Shown one piece after another: positions 10,082 to 17,529 of a stretch of DNA of 20,820 nucleotides (the stretch's first letter is position 1; the number at the start of each line of letters is the position of its first letter). The DNA comes from Fragilaria crotonensis (Eukaryota > Bacillariophyta > Fragilariophyceae > Fragilariales > Fragilariaceae). A program made the position numbers and the translations under genes. A model generated the notes under the pieces. It was given only the letters and a program-made list of their open reading frames with translations. It was not told where the DNA came from and did no database searches. The stretch spans positions 1-20,820 of the forward strand of contig JAKSYS010000829.1 in assembly GCA_022925895.1 (NCBI GenBank). Reading direction: 5' to 3'.

Positions 10082-10501
10082 TTAGTTGTTGCCGTTTTTG
10101 ACAAGCTTTTCCTTTTTTGCGATCTTTGGCTTCTTCTTCTTCATCATCATTTTGCCAACAACAACAGTAGTTCCGGTGAGGGTTGGAGCCTGTGTTGTTT
10201 GAGCGACGGGAGGATCAGTTGGAGAGGGCGCCGAAATGGGGGGAAGGGTACCAGGAACGCATGTGCAGGTAGTCTGGAAAGATTCCAAGGATGCAAGGAA
10301 AGCACAGTTGCTAGCTTGAACACGGCCCTGTTGGCCTGCTGTTTGCAATTCTCCACAAACGGCGGGATCATAAGCTGGATAAGAAAAGATGGCTGTGGGT
10401 GCTGAAACGGTCTTGCCATCTCCGCAAACGGAACAACCTTGGCCGCTCGCAACAGCGAGGAATGCGACAACGACAAGCGTCCTGAAGCGTTTGGCATTCA
10501 T
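10082..10501 (-). CDS. Small secreted Cys-rich protein with Lys-rich tail
   Basis: One exon, 139 residues. Residues 1-20 form a clear signal peptide (RFRTLVVVAFLAVASG). The mature N-terminal domain has six cysteines (23, 26, 49, 66, 79, 81) in the arrangement CSVCGDGKTV..C-GEL-TAG..G-R..C..CTC, a short secreted domain I associate with diatoms; its function is not known to me. A Pro/Thr-rich linker follows, then a basic tail with KMMMKKKKPKIAKKEK, coded by a run of ATG and AAG triplets. Lys clusters occur in silica-associated diatom proteins such as silaffins, but this tail lacks their Ser-rich repeats, so a cell-wall role is only speculation. The upstream region is shared with the divergent EEP gene. 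Confidence 0.78.
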   Translation of the reverse strand: MNAKRFRTLVVVAFLAVASGQGCSVCGDGKTVSAPTAIFSYPAYDPAVCGELQTAGQQGRVQASNCAFLASLESFQTTCTCVPGTLPPISAPSPTDPPVAQTTQAPTLTGTTVVVGKMMMKKKKPKIAKKEKLVKNGNN

Positions 10502-10897
10502 TTCCTAGTCTAGCAGAGAATTGGATTCCTATTTTTATGATTTCCAGCGTGAGGAGGAAATGTGTCGTCGAAACGTGCATGCACGTCTTACACATGTCTA
10601 CATGTCTACAGGTACTGTACTCTGCATGCAACCAGATCTGGAGGACAGTACCAGTAGAGTGCTCCAAGTACTGCAGTACCTGGTACATTCGATTCGGAGC
10701 ATTACAGTACTTGTACTCGAGTATTCAATTGGCGTGCCCTGGAATACGCAACTGTCATTTGAATCAATCGCATCATCGGCTCTGGAAATGACTTCCGTTC
10801 GAAGGTCGGTGTACATTCGACATCCGCACAGTTCGATCATTGCCGGTCGGTGTGGTTGATGTTGCCCACATTTTATAATTCTCAGGAATAGTTGGCA
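10502..10897. promoter_or_regulatory. Divergent intergenic region with a GTAC-rich palindromic island
   Basis: Shared upstream region of the secreted protein (-) and the EEP protein (+). The stretch 10612-10716 has eight GTAC tetranucleotides, embedded in larger palindromes such as GTACTGCAGTAC (10668-10679), TGCATGCA and CCAGATCTGG. Open frames here (up to 112 residues) overlap in several phases and carry no domain. A promoter role is inferred from position only. Confidence 0.45.
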
Positions 10898-12939
10898 ATG
10901 GCATATAGTCGACGGAACTTTGCGAGTTATCATCGAGGGGATCCATCAAGCAAAGGAGACAAGGCGTTGGCTGTCTATCGAAACAAGACCATCGCGTGCT
11001 TCATTGCAACTGCTGCCTGCACGGCATTTTTGTATTCGTCGGGTACGGATTTTTGTCACTGAGTCGCTTGTATTGTTTGAATGGGATTCGGTGCAACATC
11101 ACATCGCTTGATATGAAATCTCACCCCGTGCATGCTTCACCCGACACTCACTTGGATTCCACATTTCACTCCTCCTGCAGGCGGTGCCGGTCACTACCTT
11201 GGCAACCGGAACAAAGCAGATCCATCTGTGAGCGCTGCAGCAGAAAAGGGAATGAATTCTATGCGAGTAGCTGCGCGGAAGCTCCACATCACGACTTGGA
11301 ACATTGCCGCAATCAATAACAATCCCTTTGAGTATTGGATTACTTATGAGGGAAATCCTGCCTATGACGAATTAATGGTCAACGTCGAAAGATTCCTAGA
11401 AAATCCCGGTGATAAGGATGTGCCAGTCTCTCATGTCTTTACGGACACCATGTTCTCCGAATTAGACGCGAAGCTTGTGGAAGTGGGATGGTCCTCTGTC
11501 AAGTCCTATTGGGATAACGACTTCAGGAATCGCAAGATTGTAACTGAGTTTATGAAAGACCCAAAGTTGGGATCCAAACGGTTGGCCAGCATGCCCGATC
11601 GCATCACAAACACGATAAACGTAGAGGACCAAGCGGATCCAGTGTGCCGACCGACAGTCATCAACATGTATGATGGAGATTTGGAAGATATGACCAAGTG
11701 GTGGGTCGCGTGGAAGGAATTTATGTTCGAAAAGCCCCTTAAGGTCAAAGGCAAGGGAGGCATTACAGATTCAATCCCTTACAGCATGTTGCAACCGATC
11801 AAAAAAGCCAAGTATCCGGATATTACTGAGGTGAGTGAGACGTTTTAGTGATATTTTTCTTGTGAACGTTGATGACCAACCATCGTTGCATTTTCGTGTA
11901 TGTGCTATAGGAAGAAGAAAAGGATTCATTGCCTCTCCAAACGATGTGTGGTGCAATCTTTGACGCAATTCTTGTACACATGATGAACACTGTATCGCCA
12001 CCAGCTGTCTGGCAGGGTATTAAGAGAACGATGGTATCCGAGCTGAACAAGAACAAGTTCCCTCACACGCTTCAGATCTTGGAACGCACCTACATGGATT
12101 CTGATATCATTACACTGCAAGAGGCATCGTCATCGTTTGTCGACATGATGTCAAAGTCGATGATCGGAACCAAGTTCCACGTGGTGTCTCCTGCGAGGAT
12201 GGACACTGCGCGCGATCAAAATTCCGTAATTCTTCTCAATCGCGTCACTTTTCCTGGTGGCCCCTCCAAGGAAATTACCAGCATCGTTGAGAATTCGTTT
12301 CCTGAAGATGTGGCGGTACCAGTTGCCATGGGCGATCTTTTGGCCATTGTCACAACTGATCTGGACGGAATACCGTTTGTTGTGGCCAGTTTCCATGGTG
12401 ATACCAATGGGTTGGCAACTGAGCTCGTTCTTGATGCAATTATGAAAACCTTGAAAGACGATGCCGAGCTTGTGAACCATCAATTAATCTTTGGTTTGGA
12501 TGCCAACACTTACGAACATGCCAAGCCCAAAAAGCAAGAGTCTGTCGTAAAATGGGGCAAGCATTACGTAAAGCAAGGATTGACATCTTGCTGGGGTGAT
12601 GTGCCCAATCCGTCTAACTACACTACCTACAATGCACGCACGTACTTGCAGCCCCAGCTCAACAAGGCATGCAAGATGGAAGATAAGCGCGCCATGGGTG
12701 ACGTCAATCCCAAGGATTTCATCCTCTTTCAGAAGAATGCGTTTGAGGTTGTCAGCACGCGGAAGGATAATACGGGCGAGAAGAACTATGTCGAAGATAT
12801 GGCCTTCCCAACCGTCAACTTTCCCTCAGATCACGCCATTTTGAGCACCATTATTCAGCCCGGGCCTGTTAGAGCATCTCTTATGGAGGTAATAACTCAA
12901 TCGTGTATCCAAAAGATTTCCCAAAAGCAATTCTTATGA
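10898..12939 (+). CDS. Membrane-anchored endonuclease/exonuclease/phosphatase (EEP) family protein
   Basis: Three exons, 10898-11042, 11181-11830 and 11911-12939, give 607 residues. The introns are GTACGG..CTGCAG (138 nt, phase 1) and GTGAGT..CTATAG (80 nt, phase 0). Exon 1 supplies a basic N-terminus and one membrane helix (NKTIACFIATAACTAFLYSSG), suggesting a type II signal anchor. The EEP fold motifs appear in order: TTWNIAA (Asn89), TLQEA (Glu336), FHGDTNG (His427, Asp429, Asn431), GLDANTY (Asp462, Asn464) and NFPSDHAIL (Asp572, His573), so all metal-binding and catalytic positions seem present. Over 240 residues separate the first two motifs, a large insertion compared with typical EEP enzymes. 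Substrate class (nucleic acid, phosphoinositide or sphingolipid) cannot be decided. The end is uncertain: LME-gtaata at 12885-12893 could be a donor leading to a further exon near 13080. Confidence 0.82.
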
Positions 12940-12952
12940 GGGCGTTCAAGGA

Positions 12953-12973
12953 TTTTTTTTGGGGGGGGGGGGG
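12953..12973 (+). repeat. T8-G13 homopolymer tract
   Basis: Eight T followed directly by thirteen G, just after the stop of the EEP gene. It would be prone to length error in sequencing and polymerase slippage, and the G run could take part in a quadruplex. Confidence 0.9.
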
Positions 12974-13057
12974 TGTCAAATTGTAGACTTTTTTTTATAC
13001 CATGGAGACCTCGACTTTCGTTTCTCTTAATCCGATCACTTGGGGCGTCAACTTGTT

Positions 13058-13204
13058 ATGCCTTCTGCACACCGCAAGCTTGTCGTTTTGGCAGCCACTG
13101 GTGCCTCGCTGGTTTGGATCACGAAAACGACGCCGACTATGACGGAGACCCCAGACTCGCGACACGATCCAGAAACTAAAGCCCCGCAGATGTCCGAAAT
13201 CTGA
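13058..13204 (+). CDS. Possible 48-residue membrane peptide, or last exon of the EEP gene
   Basis: An ATG frame encodes MPSAHRKLVVLAATGASLVW, then a polar Thr/Pro/Glu/Asp-rich tail ending QMSEI before TGA at 13202-13204. The first half has a basic start and one hydrophobic helix, like a signal anchor or a small mitochondrial inner-membrane protein. An alternative is that the part from 13080 (after CGCAAG) is a final EEP exon spliced in phase 0 from the GTAATA donor at 12888. I recognise no family. Transcript data would separate the two readings. Confidence 0.35.
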   Translation: MPSAHRKLVVLAATGASLVWITKTTPTMTETPDSRHDPETKAPQMSEI

Positions 13205-13312
13205 ACTACAACAATGATACGAACACATTGCCTTACAACAAAGTAACAACAAAAGAGATCGGGGTCAAATGGTGTTTCATTTAACATCGCGAACGATATT
13301 TGCCATTATTAT

Positions 13313-16051
13313 TTAAGAACTGCATCGAGGAGCGCGACGACCCTCCTTCTTGCGGCTGTAGATTTGACGCGCAAGTTTCTTTTTCTTATCTGCTTCATTC
13401 CCAGGACGTTCCTTACTTTGTTCGGTGTTGCATGAACCCACGGCTCGAACATTAGCGCCTGTGAGGACCACGCCTTTCCATGATAGTCCAACGCCAATTG
13501 TGTTATTGAATCCACTACACATTGATAGAGCAGTCCCTGTCTCGCTAATGTCAAACGGGAAATGGGCGCGATCAACCACTTGCCGCGTTGGGACATGTAC
13601 GACGATTCCCTTGATGTATCGCTGAGGATCGGCAGAAAACCAGTGTCCACCGACCTCGTCAAAAGGATCAGCATCGCTGTCATCCTCATTTACATCGACT
13701 TCTTCGCAAATAAGGAGAACATGCTCATCTCGAATTCGGTGCATGGACAACACGTCGCAATGGTTCAACCAGAGCGGTTCCTGCACGGTGCCCTCGTCCG
13801 CCAGCTCCATGGAAAAGACGGAGATGCAAGAACGGTAGTCGAGGAAGCCATTCCCGCGATCCTTGTATAGAATGTCGATAGCCACAATGCTCCCATTTGG
13901 GAAGGGTACGACATTTCGACGTCTATCTCGGTTGGTCCGCCATCCCCGGTCTTCCAACGACACAATTTCATTCACGGCAGTCTCTCCCGCAATGGTGAAG
14001 TGTACTCCATCACAGACTTCGATGGTATTGGTGATATCGGCGTGTTGCATGCCTAATTCCCAGGGTGTGGCAGCAATGATTCTACAACTGGCTGTCCTTC
14101 CAGGGCTTTCTCCGAGTACACAGGCTGTCAGGAATACATTACAATTGTCTGGAAAGATTCTCCACGGTAGATTGCCCATCCATGCAACCGTACCTCGCAA
14201 GGAGGAGAAAATCACCAACTTGTGAGCCAGAATGACCCTGTTCGCCTCGTCGTCGTTTTCAGGATCCGGAATAGTGAAGTAGATGGAAGCCTTAACGGCA
14301 AACTTGCCTTGCCCACACGCGACTAGACTATCGGAAACATCGACTTGCAGGGATGGCAAATCGTTGCGGTCGATGTAAGAATACGGCAGGTGGGTTGCTA
14401 GATCATCCGCGTGTGCCAAAAAGAAGTCAACGATTACTTCTCTAATGTCAATGACATTCAGAACCCCTTCCTCCGGCTCGGACCATCCGAGAGAAGAGGT
14501 ATCGCCACCAGCTGCTTCGAGATAGGCATCCCTCTGGATGACGGACAGAATATGAGTCGATTTATGGATTCCTCCATGCGCGTGCAACAAGCACCCAACC
14601 ATGTCAGTATCCAGACCCATAGCGACTAGTCTTGTTTTGACCTTTGAGGTTTTGCGGAAAGGATTTAGACAGACACTGATGAGCTCTCGACATGTTTTGC
14701 CTCCAGTGGGACCCTTTGCAACTGCCTTGAAAAGTCGGATGGTGCAATCGTGAGAGTATGCGGCAAGAACTTCGTCAGGAGACCACGCTTCCATTGCCAC
14801 ACATGCGTTGGGTTCTGACGGAGCAGTTCGTCTTGCTGAGAAAGCTTGGTAAACCATTTCAACATCATTCGCAGGAGCAGCCCGCTTCGAGTTGACCAGA
14901 GCCGACAGGGCCTCTTTGACAGCATTCACATCTCGGACGACCTGATAATGCATCTGGAAACAGCATTTCGCCTCGTGGGTTCGTGCGGATGGCGATAAGG
15001 ACGAGTTTTCTGGTGGAAGCGGCCATTTTCGTCGCTCCAGCATTTGACGCCAAAGGTAGGACGACGACTTTCCGATTTCGCTGTTCCATGCTGTGCAAAC
15101 TCGAGTCATTGAGGCAACGGATGAATCAGGTAAGAACGTAAGAATGTATTCGAGTACTGCTGCAGGGAGACCCTCTGCACCTGCCAAGGTGTCTTCTTGG
15201 GTTGATTCGGTGTTCGATGAAATACGTTTTCCTTCTCCAAACACGGTTCCAAGATCCGCCACCAGCAATCCTTCCTGGTAGCGATCAAAGATGAGTACAT
15301 TACCGAATGCCACGTAAACTAGACTGGCATTGATGCAAGAGTGGTCACGCAAAGCCTTGGTAAACACCTGGCCGACCGTTTGCTGGTCAACGTCGGCGTC
15401 ATGTTTCTCCTCCTTGTCTACTGGTGGTTGAATGAGAAAATAATTGAGCATCTCCATTCCTCCAAGGTCTTCTTCTATTCCATCTTGGGTTGCTTCCAGG
15501 AATGCAGATTCTGCAGAAGCAAGCACAGCGCTCTGGGACTGACCTGCAATGTCTCCTAAAGTTTGGAATTGTTTGGCAGGGTGCAAATGTCTACACCCTG
15601 ACATCCTTTTGGCGCTCCCTTGTTTTGAATTCGAAGTCGCACTCGCACTCGCACAATATCCCTTGTAAAAGTGAGTTCGACATAGACTCTTCTGGTTGCC
15701 GTTGTTGTTGCTGCTGTGGTTGTCATTGTTGTTGGACGAGACTCCTCGCGCACGCCGTTTCGAGTTCGATCCAACTTCCGAACCATGTTCCTGTTTCTGT
15801 TTCTCTTCAGAACCACGTTCCTCATGTGCATGACTCGTTTCGACAAATTGTTGTTGTTCCGTCCAAACGTGCAGCACCGTCCTTTCGGACAGTACCGCCA
15901 CGCGACGGCAATCGAATTTGTCCAGTTGTGTCAAGAGATTCGACACCATTCCCTTGACATTGGCGCGATGACTCTTCTTCTGCTTCCTCTGCTTGGATTC
16001 CACCCTTCGCGCCACTGCAATCTCCGCACGACGTTGCCATCCCTGTACCAT
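13313..16051 (-). CDS. F-box protein with N-terminal CCCH-like zinc motif
   Basis: One long uninterrupted frame of 912 residues. The N-terminus is basic (RKQKKSHRANVKG), followed by Asn/Ser-rich low complexity (104-120). Residues 124-157 contain Cys124, Cys133, Cys153 and His157 in a CCCH-like order (CRTHFYKGYC..SGCRHLH), with a Ser-rich insertion widening the second gap. An F-box spans about 294-335 (LPAAVLEYILTFLPDSSVASMTRVCTAWN). The remaining 570 residues look beta-rich with propeller-like repeats, including MEAWSPDEVLAAYSHDCTIRLFKA, which resembles a WD40 blade. F-box proteins recruit substrates to SCF ubiquitin ligases through Skp1; a nuclear or RNA-linked substrate is only hinted at by the zinc motif. 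A retrotransposon begins 132 bases upstream of the start codon, so its original promoter now lies beyond the element. Confidence 0.82.
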   Translation of the reverse strand: MVQGWQRRAEIAVARRVESKQRKQKKSHRANVKGMVSNLLTQLDKFDCRRVAVLSERTVLHVWTEQQQFVETSHAHEERGSEEKQKQEHGSEVGSNSKRRARGVSSNNNDNHSSNNNGNQKSLCRTHFYKGYCASASATSNSKQGSAKRMSGCRHLHPAKQFQTLGDIAGQSQSAVLASAESAFLEATQDGIEEDLGGMEMLNYFLIQPPVDKEEKHDADVDQQTVGQVFTKALRDHSCINASLVYVAFGNVLIFDRYQEGLLVADLGTVFGEGKRISSNTESTQEDTLAGAEGLPAAVLEYILTFLPDSSVASMTRVCTAWNSEIGKSSSYLWRQMLERRKWPLPPENSSLSPSARTHEAKCCFQMHYQVVRDVNAVKEALSALVNSKRAAPANDVEMVYQAFSARRTAPSEPNACVAMEAWSPDEVLAAYSHDCTIRLFKAVAKGPTGGKTCRELISVCLNPFRKTSKVKTRLVAMGLDTDMVGCLLHAHGGIHKSTHILSVIQRDAYLEAAGGDTSSLGWSEPEEGVLNVIDIREVIVDFFLAHADDLATHLPYSYIDRNDLPSLQVDVSDSLVACGQGKFAVKASIYFTIPDPENDDEANRVILAHKLVIFSSLRGTVAWMGNLPWRIFPDNCNVFLTACVLGESPGRTASCRIIAATPWELGMQHADITNTIEVCDGVHFTIAGETAVNEIVSLEDRGWRTNRDRRRNVVPFPNGSIVAIDILYKDRGNGFLDYRSCISVFSMELADEGTVQEPLWLNHCDVLSMHRIRDEHVLLICEEVDVNEDDSDADPFDEVGGHWFSADPQRYIKGIVVHVPTRQVVDRAHFPFDISETGTALSMCSGFNNTIGVGLSWKGVVLTGANVRAVGSCNTEQSKERPGNEADKKKKLARQIYSRKKEGRRAPRCSS

Positions 16052-16178
16052 CGTCTTGATCTTGATGTTGTAATTGTTGTTGATTATTGTTTTCCAACAC
16101 TTGTGTAGTCACTGGAGGATGAGAAGAACGTGCTTGGATAACGACTGCCACCGTTAAACAAGGGATGGGGTGAAGGGG

Positions 16179-16183
16179 GTGGT
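16179..16183 (+). repeat. Target-site duplication GTGGT, left copy
   Basis: GTGGT directly before the 5' LTR; the identical pentamer follows the 3' LTR. A 5-bp duplication is the usual mark of LTR-element integration. Confidence 0.95.
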
Positions 16184-16323
16184 TGTTGTTCTCCCCGGAG
16201 AACCCGGAGTGTCACTGTGACGTCACTAATGACATCACCGCTCCCCATTGCCAGGGCCATCCAATATGTAGCTCATAATTTATGTAGCTCACCGTTTGAA
16301 CGACGAGCACCATCTCATCAACA
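16184..16323 (+). repeat. 5' LTR
   Basis: 140 bp, reading TGTTGTTC... to ...CATCAACA, identical to the 3' LTR. It contains a 6-bp inverted repeat TTCTCC/GGAGAA (16189-16202), a TGACGTCA site, CCAAT (16261-16265), and TATGTAGCTCA twice (16265-16275, 16281-16291). Confidence 0.96.
16218..16225. promoter_or_regulatory. TGACGTCA, CRE-type bZIP site in the 5' LTR
   Basis: Perfect palindromic CRE followed by TGACATCA at 16229-16236. It combines both diatom CCRE hexamers (TGACGT and ACGTCA). It could drive the element's transcription and lies about 167 bp upstream of the divergent F-box start codon. Activity is inferred. Confidence 0.45.
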
Positions 16324-16335
16324 GAGCTACATAAA
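16324..16335 (+). promoter_or_regulatory. Candidate primer-binding site complementary to the LTR itself
   Basis: GAGCTACATAAA starts at the first base after the 5' LTR, where minus-strand DNA synthesis should begin. It is the exact reverse complement of TTTATGTAGCTC at 16279-16290 inside the LTR. It does not begin with TGG as for tRNA 3'-end priming, and it does not resemble the initiator-tRNA anticodon-arm sites used by many Copia elements. Confidence 0.5.
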
Positions 16336-16443
16336 CCTTTCATCACGGCCTCGCTAACGATAGCCGTTCCCCTTACGGATAGTCATCTATACTACCCGTT
16401 TCTCTTTGAGTTGACCGTGTCGACTTAGTCCACCGTTCTCAGA

Positions 16444-17529
16444 ATGGCGGCGTCTCCGAAATTCAATTTTCCACATGAAACGCTCACGCCCATCAACGGA
16501 AAGCCGACCAACACAACGTTGCAGACACTGCAACGTCAGCTGTTCACAAACGCTCGGTCCGTCCCGTCTACACGCGGAGGTGGCACTCATGGACATCTCG
16601 CCATCCTCCTCAGTCCTGCGGACTATCTCCTGCGCGCCGGTGTACCCTTCGTCATTCCCGTACATCCAGGCCCACCACCTGACCCTGTCGGCACGGCTGC
16701 CGTCATTGGAGTTGCGTTACGCAACCATGCCGAAGCCCTCACTGATTTGGCCATCTTCAATAATCTTAACGCCGCGTTAACCGCGCAGATTCTGCTCGCC
16801 GTCAACGCCTCCTTCCTCAGTGCTCTCGAAGATCCTGATTTCGGTTTCGGCGACGTGTCACCACGCACGATGCTCGAGCATTTACGCACGGAATACGGAA
16901 CGCTCACACCTGAGGAACTCGAAAAGAACCGCGCCGCTCTCTCCGAGCCGTGGAATTTCGACGACCCCATCGAAGATTTATGGGCTAAAATTGTCAACAT
17001 CCAACGTGTCGCTCTTTTCGGCGCCGTCCCAATCGCCGACATCACAATCATCACGCTCACCTTGGCAATGATTGAAAAAACTGGCCTCTTGGCCACGACG
17101 ACAGAAAAATTCCGTCTCCGTCCCATCACCGAATGGACTGTTGCTGCGTTTAAGGCTGATTTCATCCTCGGGAACAAGGAACGCATTCGCCGCCTCACCG
17201 CTGGCGATGCCGGGTTCCACGGCGCTCACAATGCCATCATTCCTGCCACCCCCGCAGCTCCCACTCCCCCAGCCATCGCTGCTGCTGCCGTCACTCCAGC
17301 CCCAACACCACCTGCTGCGGCACGTCATGTCACCGTTGAAGGGGGGAAAATGTTTTATTGCTGGACACATGGACTCAGTCCCCAACGCAACCATACGTCC
17401 ATCACGTGTCTTAACAAAGCGGAAGGGCACCGTGACGATGCAACCGCCTTCCGCATGCGCGGAGGCAACAACACCATCTCTTCCGGTCGCCCACGGCAAC
17501 TTTCTACCCATTCCCCTACCGCCACCTGA
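16444..17529 (+). CDS. gag: Copia Gag (nucleocapsid) protein
   Basis: The frame encodes 361 residues and starts at an ATG with A at -3, 121 bases after the 5' LTR. The body (about 1-255) is a helical Gag-like region. An Ala/Pro-rich linker (TPAAPTPPAIAAAA) follows. Near the end, FYCWTHGLSPQRNHTSITC and then GH give a zinc-knuckle-like pattern C-x2-H..H-x4-C-x6-H, not the standard CCHC spacing; I recall this variant from diatom Copia elements. Gag packages the RNA in virus-like particles. The frame ends at TGA 17527-17529, after which the same frame stays open through Pol. Confidence 0.88.
   Translation: MAASPKFNFPHETLTPINGKPTNTTLQTLQRQLFTNARSVPSTRGGGTHGHLAILLSPADYLLRAGVPFVIPVHPGPPPDPVGTAAVIGVALRNHAEALTDLAIFNNLNAALTAQILLAVNASFLSALEDPDFGFGDVSPRTMLEHLRTEYGTLTPEELEKNRAALSEPWNFDDPIEDLWAKIVNIQRVALFGAVPIADITIITLTLAMIEKTGLLATTTEKFRLRPITEWTVAAFKADFILGNKERIRRLTAGDAGFHGAHNAIIPATPAAPTPPAIAAAAVTPAPTPPAAARHVTVEGGKMFYCWTHGLSPQRNHTSITCLNKAEGHRDDATAFRMRGGNNTISSGRPRQLSTHSPTAT

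Noticed and set aside
10521..10859. 112-residue frame in the divergent promoter
   Set aside because: It is formed by the GTAC palindromes, with equally long frames in other phases; no protein-like pattern.
13863..14225. 120-residue plus-strand frame inside the F-box gene
   Set aside because: Antisense shadow of a 912-codon uninterrupted frame.
16268..16280. Initiator-tRNA anticodon-loop-like GCTCATAA as a Copia primer clue
   Set aside because: It is on the plus strand inside the LTR, not complementary in the primer-site position after the LTR, so it cannot serve as the usual half-tRNA site.
16265..16291. tRNA-like sequence (TGTAGCTCA resembles a tRNA D-arm) in the LTR
   Set aside because: No acceptor stem, anticodon arm or GGTTCGA-type T-arm follows, and the motif is a short internal repeat of the LTR.
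16623..17198. 191-residue minus-strand frame antisense to Gag
   Set aside because: It is a compositional shadow of GC-rich Gag codons, with no domain and no start context; the plus strand has the clear Gag features.
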